A DNA stretch of 64,000 bases from Nocardioides sp. REDSEA-S33_B3 (GTDB lineage Bacteria; Actinomycetota; Actinomycetes; Propionibacteriales; Nocardioidaceae), in assembly GCA_001627335.1 (NCBI GenBank), contig LUPK01000055.1:1-64000 (forward strand). Reading direction: 5' to 3'. Below the pieces are notes generated by a model. It had not been told where the DNA came from. It saw only the letters and a list, made by a program, of their open reading frames with translations, and searched no databases. Positions 9,170-16,767 of the stretch are shown here, piece by piece (positions within the stretch are counted from its first letter, which is position 1; each line of letters opens with the position of its first letter). A program made the position numbers and the translations under genes.

Positions 9170-9847
9170 TCAGAGCACGACGGTCACCAGCAGCGCGCAG
9201 TGGTCGGAGCCACCTTCGCCGAGCTCGATCACGTTGATGCGGCGCCGCTGGTTGAGGATGCACCAGTCGGGACGCTCGCCCTTGACCCTGCCGCCCACCT
9301 CGTCAGCGAGGCGTGCGGCAGCGTGGTAGTCGGCGTTGAGGTCGCCGTCGACGAGCGCGAGGCCGGGGCGTCGCAGGAACTTGAGCGCGGAGTCGTAGGA
9401 CTCGGCCCAGGCGGCGGCGTTGGGGCGTGTGCGGGTGGGCCAGTGTTCGGCGCTGGTGCGGACTCGCTTGCCGGCGACGTCGAGCACGAGGCGGCGGTGT
9501 CGTCGCGGCCGGTGCCAGACGTTGTGCGAGACGACGACCCACGCGCGGTCCATGACGGCGGTCCACTGGCGCTTGACCTTGATCGCGCCCTTGCCGCGCC
9601 GTCGGATCAGCACGGCGGTGTCTCCGCGCTCGTCGGCGCGCAGTCGGCTGCCGCGCTCTTGGTAGAGCCGGAAGCCGTTGGTGCGCGCCCACTCACGCAG
9701 AGCCGGACGCGCGCCCTTGGCCTCGAGCAGCACGATCCGCTGAACATCGTTGTCGGACACCCAGCGGTCGACCCACTGCACGACGCGGCGCTGCTGGGTG
9801 GCGCTGTTGGCGTGCGCGTTCCACAGCAGCGTGGTCAGGGTGGGCAT
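9170..9847 (-). CDS. Endonuclease/exonuclease/phosphatase (EEP) fold protein
   Basis: 225 residues from ATG 9847. LLWNAHANS near the N-terminus gives the first metal-site Asn, DGDLNADY (about 167) the central Asp/Asn pair, and SDHCALLV (about 217) the catalytic Asp-His, the DNase I/EEP pattern. No signal peptide. It is the last gene of the leftward late operon, directly after holin (2-nt gap), an unusual place for a nuclease. It could be a lysogenic-conversion or host-DNA-degrading enzyme. Confidence 0.75.
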   Translation of the reverse strand: MPTLTTLLWNAHANSATQQRRVVQWVDRWVSDNDVQRIVLLEAKGARPALREWARTNGFRLYQERGSRLRADERGDTAVLIRRRGKGAIKVKRQWTAVMDRAWVVVSHNVWHRPRRHRRLVLDVAGKRVRTSAEHWPTRTRPNAAAWAESYDSALKFLRRPGLALVDGDLNADYHAAARLADEVGGRVKGERPDWCILNQRRRINVIELGEGGSDHCALLVTVVL

Positions 9848-9849
9848 GG

Positions 9850-10083
9850 TCAGCCCAGGTGCTCGCTGTTGGTCAGCGACGGGCCGTCCTTGCTGCTGAT
9901 GGCATCGGAGCCGACGCTGGTGAGGACCGACAGCACGAACCCGCCGAGCGCGAACCCGCCGACCTCGGGCCACGACACGGCCAGGGCGTCGAACTGGTCG
10001 GCACCGATGACGAGCACGGCGGACTGGGCGGCGGTCTTGATGGCCCGCTCGAGGGCGGCGGACCAGAAGGCGCGAGTGAACAT
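9850..10083 (-). CDS. Holin (r1t-like)
   Basis: 77 residues starting MFTRAFWSAALERAIKT, the opening typical of actinophage r1t-type holins, with two hydrophobic segments (about 18-35 and 43-60). It permeabilises the membrane to release the endolysin. The ATG overlaps the endolysin stop (ATGA), placing it in a lysis cassette. Confidence 0.85.
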   Translation of the reverse strand: MFTRAFWSAALERAIKTAAQSAVLVIGADQFDALAVSWPEVGGFALGGFVLSVLTSVGSDAISSKDGPSLTNSEHLG

Positions 10084-10751
10084 CAGGACTCCTCGGTGTC
10101 GTTGTCGATGGCGGCCAGCAGTTCGGCGAGGTCGGCGCGGGTGGCGGACCCCTTCTGCACGAGCTTGGTGACCTTGCCGCGGATGGCGGCGTTCTGACGG
10201 CGGGCCTTGTCCTGGCCCTTGAGCAGCGCGTCGAGCTTCTTGTCGATGCCGTCGAGTTGGTCGGCGTACTGGGTCATGTCGTCCTCCTGGCGTTGCTTGG
10301 CCCACTCGATGCCCTGCCGCCAGGTGCGGCCGGAGAGTGGGCGGGGTCCGTCGTCGACGCCGCCAAGGCCACCGGAGCCGAGGCCGTTGCCGCCAGAGCG
10401 CACGGCGTCGATCTGGTAGCGGGCGGGGGCGTTGTGTGGGCAGCCGGTGAGGACGCCGTGCAGGTGGGGCGTGAAGCCCTGCGCGGCGGTGCGTGCCCAG
10501 GTGGCGTCGGCGCCCATCTGTCGGGCGATCCAGACGTCGAGGTCGCCGACGAGGTCGGAGATGTCGAACGCCCCGCCGTTGGAATGCGTCCCGGCCGACG
10601 CGCTGGCACCGCCGATGAGCTGGTAGATCCGCAGCGACCCGCTCAGCACGCCGAGGCGTTGCAGTTCGGCCTCGTAGACCGGCAGCCACTCAGCGAGGCA
10701 GGGGCAGGCCGGGTAGCCGCGGAACCACACGGTGTAGGTGGGCAGCGTCAT
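10083..10751 (-). CDS. Endolysin, M15-type peptidase
   Basis: 222 residues with GGAGG 5 nt before ATG 10751. HSNGGAFDI (about residue 54) and PHLHG (about 96) form the HxxxxxxD...HxH zinc site of M15-type peptidases that cut peptidoglycan cross-bridges. The C-terminal third (about 140-222) is a charged helical region rather than a known wall-binding domain. No signal peptide, so it depends on the neighbouring holin. Confidence 0.82.
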   Translation of the reverse strand: MTLPTYTVWFRGYPACPCLAEWLPVYEAELQRLGVLSGSLRIYQLIGGASASAGTHSNGGAFDISDLVGDLDVWIARQMGADATWARTAAQGFTPHLHGVLTGCPHNAPARYQIDAVRSGGNGLGSGGLGGVDDGPRPLSGRTWRQGIEWAKQRQEDDMTQYADQLDGIDKKLDALLKGQDKARRQNAAIRGKVTKLVQKGSATRADLAELLAAIDNDTEES

Positions 10752-10792
10752 GGTGCCTCCTGCAATCAGCCGCGCGAGGCGGCGTCGGATGG

Positions 10793-11239
10793 TCAGGGGC
10801 CGGGGGGAGCGGGCGGCCAAGCGGGGAACGCGGGGTCGTGCTGGCGGGCGGCGTCGAGTGCCTGCTCGTCCCATTCGCCGTGCTCGCCGCGGTCGGAGAG
10901 GAAGTGCAGGACGTCGCCGAGCTGGCGACGCAGGCCGTCCACGTCGGTCTTGAGCCCGACGATCTCCTTCTGCGCCTCCGACAGGTCGATGCGCAGGGCG
11001 GTGTTCTCCTTGGCGCGGTCCTCGGCGAGTTGCCGCACCGATGACAGGGTGTTGGTGAACGCCTCGGCGATGACCTCGGTGGCCTGGGCTTCCTTGAGCT
11101 TGGCCGAGGCGATGGTGTCGACGATCCCGGCGTCGGCGACGTGGGCCTCGGAGCGGAAGAACTTCACCCACGCCAGGACGCCGCCGGCACCGAGCAGGAT
11201 GCTCAGGAGGCTGGTCAGGGTCAGCCACAGGGGACTCAT
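10793..11239 (-). CDS. Membrane-anchored coiled-coil lysis-cassette protein
   Basis: 148 residues: one N-terminal transmembrane helix (about 5-25) then a Glu/Lys/Ala coiled coil (about 35-110) and a Pro-rich tail. Its start overlaps the stop of the upstream membrane protein gene (4 nt). The layout would suit a spanin-like or holin-accessory role, inferred from position only. Confidence 0.7.
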   Translation of the reverse strand: MSPLWLTLTSLLSILLGAGGVLAWVKFFRSEAHVADAGIVDTIASAKLKEAQATEVIAEAFTNTLSSVRQLAEDRAKENTALRIDLSEAQKEIVGLKTDVDGLRRQLGDVLHFLSDRGEHGEWDEQALDAARQHDPAFPAWPPAPPGP

Positions 11240-11784
11240 GCGGCGCCCCTTCGTGTCGTGCGGCCGAGCTTGAACAGGCCGCGCAGGGTCCATGCGTGGA
11301 CGCCGAGCAGGACGAACAGCACGCCGTAGACAGCCACCGGGTAGGGGCGCGCGGACTCCTGGGGGATGTGCTGCCAGGGCCACGCGAACGCCGGCGGATT
11401 GTCGGCGAGCACGAAGACGAAGGAGACCGCGATGGCGAGGTCCCACAGCATGAGCACGATGAGCCCGGCAGCCTCGGCGGGGATGGAGCGCGGGCGGCGG
11501 GTGAGGCCGCAGATCAGGAGTGCGCCGCCGATCAACCCACTCGCAGCGAACGCGGTGCGGGTCCAGAGTCCGAGGGTGGCCTCGACGTTGTAGGCGGCTC
11601 CGGTGAACAGCATCAGCAGTCCGACCGCGACGGCTCCGACGCCGTGGGTCCACAGCAGCCCGAGGCGGTTCTGCTGCGCCCACACGAACAGGCTGCCGGC
11701 CTCACGGTTCTCCTGCACGAGTTGGTCGGCTTGGATCTCGAGGTCGACGAGCGCCTTGACTAGTTCGTCGCGTGAGTCGGACAT
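11236..11784 (-). CDS. Multi-pass membrane protein of the lysis region
   Basis: 182 residues with AAGGAG before ATG 11784. After a charged N-terminal helix there are four hydrophobic segments (about residues 45-65, 75-95, 105-125, 145-165). First gene of the lysis cassette. Function unrecognised; could be an accessory holin. Confidence 0.7.
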   Translation of the reverse strand: MSDSRDELVKALVDLEIQADQLVQENREAGSLFVWAQQNRLGLLWTHGVGAVAVGLLMLFTGAAYNVEATLGLWTRTAFAASGLIGGALLICGLTRRPRSIPAEAAGLIVLMLWDLAIAVSFVFVLADNPPAFAWPWQHIPQESARPYPVAVYGVLFVLLGVHAWTLRGLFKLGRTTRRGAA

Positions 11785-11818
11785 GGGGGCTCCTTGCGGG
11801 AGTCGTGGGGGATGCCAC

Positions 11819-11856
11819 CTGCCGCGCCCCGACCGGGAGTAGAGAGGGCGCGGCAG
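11819..11856. terminator. 11-bp stem hairpin upstream of the lysis cassette
   Basis: CTGCCGCGCCC (11819-11829) pairs with GGGCGCGGCAG (11846-11856). It lies on the leftward path between the tRNA and the lysis genes, so it could attenuate read-through or process the transcript. Apart from this hairpin, the repeat at 11934 and the tRNA, 11785-12259 shows no gene. Confidence 0.5.
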
Positions 11857-11933
11857 GCAGCGTTTCGACGCCCCGCTGTGTGACCCGCAGCGGTGGGTCG
11901 GGGCGTCAGATCGTGGGGATGAGGCTCAACCCA

Positions 11934-11950
11934 TTCCCGTCCACACAGGT
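11934..11950 (-). repeat. Repeat upstream of the lysis cassette (copy 1)
   Basis: TTCCCGTCCACACAGGT on the plus strand, identical to 12688-12704; a shorter version TTTCCCGTCC is at 13919. On the minus strand each reads ..GGACGGGAA and lies some 55-150 nt before a minus-strand start codon, as a promoter or operator would. Confidence 0.5.
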
Positions 11951-12049
11951 AAATGGCGGGCTGCCAGGGCTCGCGGCCAGGCGTTCAGACCCTGGCGTAC
12001 AGGTCAGGCGTGGATCGCCTGTTTCCGCAGGTCAGGCCCGGCGTACAGG

Positions 12050-12124
12050 TACTCCCGGATGGACTCGAACCATCAACTACCGGGGCTTGAGCCCGGCGCC
12101 TCTACCAGATTGGGCTACGAGAGC
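12050..12124 (-). tRNA. Phage tRNA with CAA anticodon (Leu by codon)
   Basis: The minus strand from 12124 folds as a normal cloverleaf: acceptor GCTCTCG/CGGGAGT, D arm with GG in its loop, anticodon stem CCGGG/CCCGG around loop CTCAAGC, five-base variable loop TAGTT, T arm GATGG/CCATC with TTCGAGT, discriminator A. CCA is not encoded. Anticodon CAA reads UUG (Leu), yet the variable loop is short, unlike ordinary class II tRNA-Leu. Confidence 0.85.
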
Positions 12125-12259
12125 TTGAGCGTCGGGCCGGGGGAGTGAAGCTGCCACGCTGTCACCTGACCACGACCGGAGTCTGCTGAAGGAACACCAA
12201 CCTGACCTGACCACCGGGCCCGACGCCCTCCGAGACTACGCGATGCGTGGCGGCTGTCG

Positions 12260-12598
12260 CTACGGCTCGCGCCGTGGCTTCACGTCCAGCCCCTGCTCCG
12301 AGAGCAGACGGACGGCCTCGGTGAGCCCGAGCTTCTCGTACAGCTCCTCGCGCTCACGCCGCGGCCGGTCCCACTCCTCGCGCTGCGCCTTGGTCGGCCA
12401 CCCGCGCTCCCGACCCCACCGCTGCACGGTGTTGGTCGACAGGCCGGCGGCCTTCGCAGTCTCCGCGATCGAGCCCCCGCGCTTGAGCGCCTCGGCCACG
12501 GCCGTCTTGAGCTCCTCCTCGGCGGCCCGCAGCGCCTCCTGGGCGGCGTGGATGCGCTCCACGTCCTCCGGCCTGGGTGGGTGCTTGGTCTGCGGCAC
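12260..12598 (-). CDS. Small HTH DNA-binding protein, paralogue A
   Basis: 112 residues. Central helix-turn-helix RGGSIAETAKAAGLSTNTVQ and following tryptophan resemble transposase/Hin-type HTHs. It is homologous along its first 75 residues to the next protein upstream (12742-13062): both start xPQxxxxPRPxDVERI and share GGSI...GWPT/GLPT. The start is GTG 12598, preceded by TACGGT-N6, a leaderless pattern. Likely a transcription regulator in the lysis/late region. Confidence 0.7.
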   Translation of the reverse strand: MPQTKHPPRPEDVERIHAAQEALRAAEEELKTAVAEALKRGGSIAETAKAAGLSTNTVQRWGRERGWPTKAQREEWDRPRREREELYEKLGLTEAVRLLSEQGLDVKPRREP

Positions 12599-12610
12599 CC
12601 GTGCACCGTA
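12599..12610 (-). promoter_or_regulatory. Leaderless -10 box for HTH paralogue A
   Basis: On the minus strand TACGGT (12610-12605) lies exactly 6 nt before the GTG start. The same TANNNT-N6-start spacing recurs at 13063-13074, 23263-23274 and 46941-46952. Confidence 0.5.
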
Positions 12611-12687
12611 GACCCGATCGGACGGTCGCGGGTATGTCCCTAGCGGCCGTCGCCAGGGCTACGAGGCGCGGCGATGATCGCCACGCT

Positions 12688-12704
12688 TTCCCGTCCACAC
12701 AGGT
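12688..12704 (-). repeat. Repeat upstream of HTH paralogue A (copy 2)
   Basis: TTCCCGTCCACACAGGT, identical to 11934-11950. It lies about 90 nt before the GTG start of the 12260-12598 gene. Confidence 0.5.
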
Positions 12705-12741
12705 TCAGGACGGGTGCCGTCGGTAGATGCCGACGGGTGGA

Positions 12742-13062
12742 TCAGTCGGCTTCGCGCCGCTCCCGCAGGGCCTCGAAGGCGTCGCGGAGTCCGGGGTAGG
12801 CGGCGTACAGCCGCTCACGTGCTTCACGGGCGGGTGCGACGATCAGGTCGTCGTGGGTGGGGAGTCCCTGGCCCTTGCGCCACCGGAGGATGGTGGAGTC
12901 GCTGATCCCAGTCTCGCGGGAGATCTCGCGGATGGAGCCGCCGTGACGCATGGCCTCGATGACGGCCTGGGTGAGCTCCCACTCGGCGAGCTTCTTCATC
13001 TCCAGGGCGTGGCGGATGCGCTCGACGTCCTGGGGTCTGGGGATGCCTCGCTTCTGTGGCAC
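12742..13062 (-). CDS. Small HTH DNA-binding protein, paralogue B
   Basis: 106 residues from GTG 13062 with HTH GGSIREISRETGISDSTILR. Paralogue of the 12260-12598 protein: both begin GTG-CCR-CAG at the DNA level and have the same upstream layout (TACCGT-N6-GTG here). A longer frame to 13302 exists but overlaps the 13100-13501 gene and lacks homology to the paralogue. CCCGA-ACG-TCGGG just upstream (13076-13088) is a possible operator. Confidence 0.7.
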   Translation of the reverse strand: MPQKRGIPRPQDVERIRHALEMKKLAEWELTQAVIEAMRHGGSIREISRETGISDSTILRWRKGQGLPTHDDLIVAPAREARERLYAAYPGLRDAFEALRERREAD

Positions 13063-13074
13063 CCGGGCACGGTA
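13063..13074 (-). promoter_or_regulatory. Leaderless -10 box for HTH paralogue B
   Basis: TACCGT on the minus strand (13074-13069) lies 6 nt before the GTG start; the inverted repeat at 13076-13088 abuts it. Confidence 0.5.
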
Positions 13075-13099
13075 TCCCGACGTTCGGGAAAAGGTGCCG

Positions 13100-13501
13100 T
13101 CAGCTTGACGGCGTTGCGGGCGTATAGCCGCGTCCGTCCGGGGCTGGCGTAGACCATCCGGGGCACGCGGGGAAGCACGCCACGCCCGCCGCGTGGTGGT
13201 GCGGCGCTGCGGGCGGAAGGACCGGATCGTCAGCGTCGACCTCGGCGTCCCCGATGTTGTCGAGGACGGCGACAGTCCATCCCGCTCGGGTGTGTCGGCC
13301 ACCCTGCGGGAGATTGGTCATCCGGTCGGAGATGCAAGCCGATGCAGCGTGAACCGCCGCCCGCGCGAGACTCCGGTAGCGCGGCGCCGTGTACTCGTTG
13401 AAGTCCTCACCGTCCGCGCTGGCGACCGCCTCAGCGATGCGATCCAGTTCGCGCACATCCAAGGGGCTCCACCCATCCTCGGTCTCTTGCTGCTGGCTCA
13501 T
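13100..13501 (-). CDS. Hypothetical phage protein (133 aa)
   Basis: ATG 13501 overlaps the stop of the upstream HTH gene (ATGA) so translation is likely coupled. The N-terminal half is acidic (WSPLDVRELDRIAEAVAS), the C-terminal half rich in Pro, Ala and His with scattered Cys. No family recognised. Confidence 0.55.
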   Translation of the reverse strand: MSQQQETEDGWSPLDVRELDRIAEAVASADGEDFNEYTAPRYRSLARAAVHAASACISDRMTNLPQGGRHTRAGWTVAVLDNIGDAEVDADDPVLPPAAPHHHAAGVACFPACPGWSTPAPDGRGYTPATPSS

Positions 13502-13863
13502 CGCTTGCCGTCCCTCATCTGGTAGACCCGCGCCCGGGAGACCCCGAGCGCCCCAGACACGTCCGCCGCCGAGAGGCCGCCGGTCAGGGACTCGCGCACC
13601 AGCCGTTGGAGGTCGTGCTTCGCCTGCCGCAGGTAGTCACTGTGGGCCTGCACGTTCTCGTGTGCGGCGACCAGCTCGTCCAAGAGGTCGGTCTGGATGG
13701 ACCCCACTGCGTCGGACAGGACGACGACCGGGAAGCGCCCGTCTTCGTCGGGCTGCTCGTCGCTCTCGGCCAGGAAGTCCGCGAGGACTTGCTCAGGGAA
13801 GTCGAGAGCGGCGGCGAACTCGGCCACCGTGGCTCGCTGTGCGAGCAGTTCGTCTACGTTCAC
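13498..13863 (-). CDS. HTH-tailed regulator-like phage protein
   Basis: 121 residues. Acidic helical N-terminal two thirds, then a C-terminal helix-turn-helix GLSAADVSGALGVSRARVYQ with a basic end. Upstream, TTTCCCGTCC (about 13919) matches the repeat at 11934 and 12688. Heads a two-gene unit with the 133-aa protein. Likely DNA binding; target unknown. Confidence 0.65.
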   Translation of the reverse strand: MNVDELLAQRATVAEFAAALDFPEQVLADFLAESDEQPDEDGRFPVVVLSDAVGSIQTDLLDELVAAHENVQAHSDYLRQAKHDLQRLVRESLTGGLSAADVSGALGVSRARVYQMRDGKR

Positions 13864-13940
13864 AGGACCATGAAAGCACCGCTTGACGATCCTGTAAAGG
13901 TGCCTTCACGATGACAGTCTTTCCCGTCCGTAGGGGTGTC

Positions 13941-16046
13941 CTACGACGTGGCGTTGCTGTGCGACCAGTCGTCCCACGCCTGCGCGTGGACGGCGCTGAT
14001 GTTGAACACGCCGCTGTAGGTGCCCGAGTAGGCCGAGTCGGTGGCGGTGAGGATCTGGGTGCCGTTGCGCTTGACGGCGAGCGAGGAACCGTTCTTCACG
14101 ATGGCGATGGCGTCGCCAGCCTGCGCTACACCCGTCGCGCTCTGAGCGAGAGTGGTGTAGGCCCCGGAGGCGGTCTGCTTGACGAGGGTCACTCGCCCCG
14201 AGGAGTCGGAGTAGACGAGGTATCCCTGGGTGCCCGCGCTGTTGAAGGCGATACAGACGCCGGTGTTCTGGAAGACGCTCATCGTCGCCTGCACGGTGCC
14301 GTCGGTCTGGCCGGTGTTGACGAGGAGCACCTGCTGGGAGCCGGAGACCGTGGTCATAGACAACTTGTTGCTGGCGATGGCCCAGGAGCCGCCCTGCGCG
14401 GCCCAGGCCAGTGAGCCGACGCTGGTTGAGCCGACCGGGCCGTCGCTGCGGTTGAAGTCGTCTGCCGCATGGACGGTCGGAGGGGCAGCGACGACGGCAG
14501 ATGCGGTCGAGGAATAGGTGCCGGTCCCGACGGGGTTCTTGGCGGCCACTCGGAACTCGTAGGTGTTGGCGCTCAGGCCGGTAATGGTGGCTCCAGTGGC
14601 GCTCGCGGCAGCGTCGGGGGCGTCGAGCCAGGTGCCGGAACCGCTGACGCGGTACTGCACGGAGTAGCCGGTCAGGGTGGCCCCGCCGTCGGTGGCGCGA
14701 GTCCAGGTCAAGATGGCCTGTCCCTGGCCGCCGGTCGCGCCGAGGCCGGTGACCTGGCTGGGCGCGGTGGCTGAGCCTGTGGTGTACGCCGGGGTCGGTG
14801 GGATGTAGGTGCCTGCGTCGAGTCGGGTGACCGCGTTGACTCCCTGCTCGAACCCGTCGCCGAGGCGGGCGACGAGTTCGGTCTGCACGCGGTTGGCGGT
14901 GTAGAGGTTGCCGAGGTCGTTGAGGTGCAGCAGGTCGGGCAGCAGCATGGTCGCCGGGTCCCAGTCCTCGTCCACGTCGACCTGCACCACGTTGGCGAAG
15001 CCATCGGCCACGGCCGAGCAGTCGGCGCGGTAGCCGTCCAGGCGGGCCTGATAGGGGGCGTCCTTGACGTCACCGGGCTTGTTCCACACGATCAGCGGGG
15101 GCGCGGGCATCGGGACGATGACTCCGGCGACGGTGGCGGCGGCCGAGACGGACACGCGCACCGTGTGAGAGCCCGCGCTGTAGCCCGACAGCCGGACCAC
15201 GCCATTGAAGGCGGTGCGGAAGTTGCCGGTGGAGAACGTGGCGACAGTGGCGCCCGTGGAGGTGTCGGTGATCGTGACGGTCGCACCGGAACCGGTGACA
15301 CATCCGATGCGGATGAACGCCTCGGGGCCGGTCCAAGCGACATCAACGTAGCGACCTGCGGTGCCGTCGCTGGTGCCACTGGTCCAGCCGGGGCCGTAGA
15401 ACAGCGACGCCGATCCGGTGCCCTGCACCGACCAGGCGGACAGGTTCGCCAGGATGGAACGCAGCGCCTCCTTGGTGGTGCGGCGCCCGTTGGTGTCGTC
15501 GGCGGAGAACTGGTTGACATCGTTGAGCATCACGTCGGCGATGAGGACCAGGCCGGTGACGTTCGGCGTCCAGGTGGACTCGATGCTGGCGAGGATCTCG
15601 TCGGCACGCTTGCCGGACTGCATGATCTTGGAGACCAACAGCATCCGATTGCGGGCGACCACCCGGTCGCAGAACAGCGTGCCGTCGCGCGTCGAGCCGC
15701 CTCCGCCGGACCACGAGTCGCCCTTGATCCATGTCGGCACGAGTTCCAACTGGTCCAACACCCGCGGGGCAATCGAGGCCGAAAGAGCGGAAGCCGTCTG
15801 GCTACCGGGGGTCTCGATGGCAGTCGCCATCGCCTCGTCAGCGTCGGCGATCACGATCGCCACGGCCTCGTCTCGAGCAGTCTCAGCGCCGGTCTTCGCA
15901 GCGACGGCTCCGGTCTCGGCAGCCTCGGCGCCGGCCCGGGCGGTCTCGGCAGCGGTCTGCGCAGCCTCAGCGTCGGTGACGGCAGTCTGGGCCGCCTGCA
16001 CCTCGCGGGTCAGGTTCAGACCATTGACCTTGATGACTTCACTCAT
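13941..16046 (-). CDS. Tail fibre / receptor-binding protein with SGNH hydrolase domain
   Basis: 701 residues; GGAGG before ATG 16046. Order: Ala-rich trimeric-type coiled coil (about 15-65); SGNH/GDSL esterase with GDSW (about 107) and DLLHLNDLG (about 367) supplying Ser and Asp-His; an inserted beta domain (about 200-310); fibronectin type III (about 430-520); and a C-terminal LamG-like sandwich (about 530-701). Probably de-esterifies and binds surface glycans of the host. Last gene of the tail module. Confidence 0.82.
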   Translation of the reverse strand: MSEVIKVNGLNLTREVQAAQTAVTDAEAAQTAAETARAGAEAAETGAVAAKTGAETARDEAVAIVIADADEAMATAIETPGSQTASALSASIAPRVLDQLELVPTWIKGDSWSGGGGSTRDGTLFCDRVVARNRMLLVSKIMQSGKRADEILASIESTWTPNVTGLVLIADVMLNDVNQFSADDTNGRRTTKEALRSILANLSAWSVQGTGSASLFYGPGWTSGTSDGTAGRYVDVAWTGPEAFIRIGCVTGSGATVTITDTSTGATVATFSTGNFRTAFNGVVRLSGYSAGSHTVRVSVSAAATVAGVIVPMPAPPLIVWNKPGDVKDAPYQARLDGYRADCSAVADGFANVVQVDVDEDWDPATMLLPDLLHLNDLGNLYTANRVQTELVARLGDGFEQGVNAVTRLDAGTYIPPTPAYTTGSATAPSQVTGLGATGGQGQAILTWTRATDGGATLTGYSVQYRVSGSGTWLDAPDAAASATGATITGLSANTYEFRVAAKNPVGTGTYSSTASAVVAAPPTVHAADDFNRSDGPVGSTSVGSLAWAAQGGSWAIASNKLSMTTVSGSQQVLLVNTGQTDGTVQATMSVFQNTGVCIAFNSAGTQGYLVYSDSSGRVTLVKQTASGAYTTLAQSATGVAQAGDAIAIVKNGSSLAVKRNGTQILTATDSAYSGTYSGVFNISAVHAQAWDDWSHSNATS

Positions 16047-16426
16047 CCCGTGACTACCTCCGGACGCACGAAGACCCGCATCGGCAGGTCGTTGACGGTG
16101 TACCTGTTGGTCGGCGCGGCGGCCTGCCACACCTCGAGCCCGCCCAGATAGACGCGGGAGTTGTTGCCCAGCGAGTCAGCGGTCGCCGGGATGCCCTCGG
16201 TCACCGACGACGGCAGCTCGAGCAGGCAGTGGCCGTAGTCGTCGATCGTCAGCGTCCCGTCCGCGCCCGAGTCGGCGAAGGTGAACAGCAGCGTCCCGCC
16301 GATCCGGTCCCGCACCTCGAGCCGGCCCGTCCACGAGGAGTCCAGCGGGTAGCCGCCCTCGTCGATCAGGTCGAAGCCGCCCTCGAAGGTGCCGCCCCTG
16401 GTCAGGACGATCCTCACTGTCTTCAT
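16043..16426 (-). CDS. Tail-tip associated protein (127 aa)
   Basis: GGAGG 5 nt before ATG 16426. A compact beta-rich protein (RIVLTRGGTFEGGFDL, WTGRLEVRDRIGG) of the kind found between tail tip and fibre genes. Its stop overlaps the fibre gene start. Function inferred from position. Confidence 0.65.
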   Translation of the reverse strand: MKTVRIVLTRGGTFEGGFDLIDEGGYPLDSSWTGRLEVRDRIGGTLLFTFADSGADGTLTIDDYGHCLLELPSSVTEGIPATADSLGNNSRVYLGGLEVWQAAAPTNRYTVNDLPMRVFVRPEVVTG

Positions 16427-16767
16427 CACGCCTCCTGTGGCGGGTCGGGTGTGGCTGGCGCGTAGACCGGCTCGGGCAGCGGGTCGCCGAGGATGCCGGC
16501 GCGCAGGATCTCGAAGCCGTTGACCAGCTCGCCCGCCTCGGTGGTCGAGGCGATCGCCCGGAACGCGGCACGCCAGGCGAGGTCGGCGTCGTCGCGGCTG
16601 GAGAGCCACTCGCGGACCGCGAACTCGTCGGCGCCGGTCAGGGGCTCGGCGAACCACACGCCGTCACGGTCGATCCGCACGCACGCGACCTCGGTCAGGC
16701 CAGCGGCGTTGACGATGTCCACGTTCACCGACCGCACGAACGGCCCCGAGATCACCACCGCGCTCAT
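16426..16767 (-). CDS. Hypothetical tail protein (113 aa)
   Basis: Starts ATG 16767, stops in the TGATG overlap with the next gene. No recognisable domain; Pro-rich C-terminus. Placed between tail-tip genes, so a minor virion part is likely. Confidence 0.6.
   Translation of the reverse strand: MSAVVISGPFVRSVNVDIVNAAGLTEVACVRIDRDGVWFAEPLTGADEFAVREWLSSRDDADLAWRAAFRAIASTTEAGELVNGFEILRAGILGDPLPEPVYAPATPDPPQEA

Noticed and set aside
13100..13302. N-terminal extension of HTH paralogue B to 13302
   Set aside because: Overlaps the 133-aa gene, has no homology to paralogue A, and the GTG at 13062 has the conserved start context.
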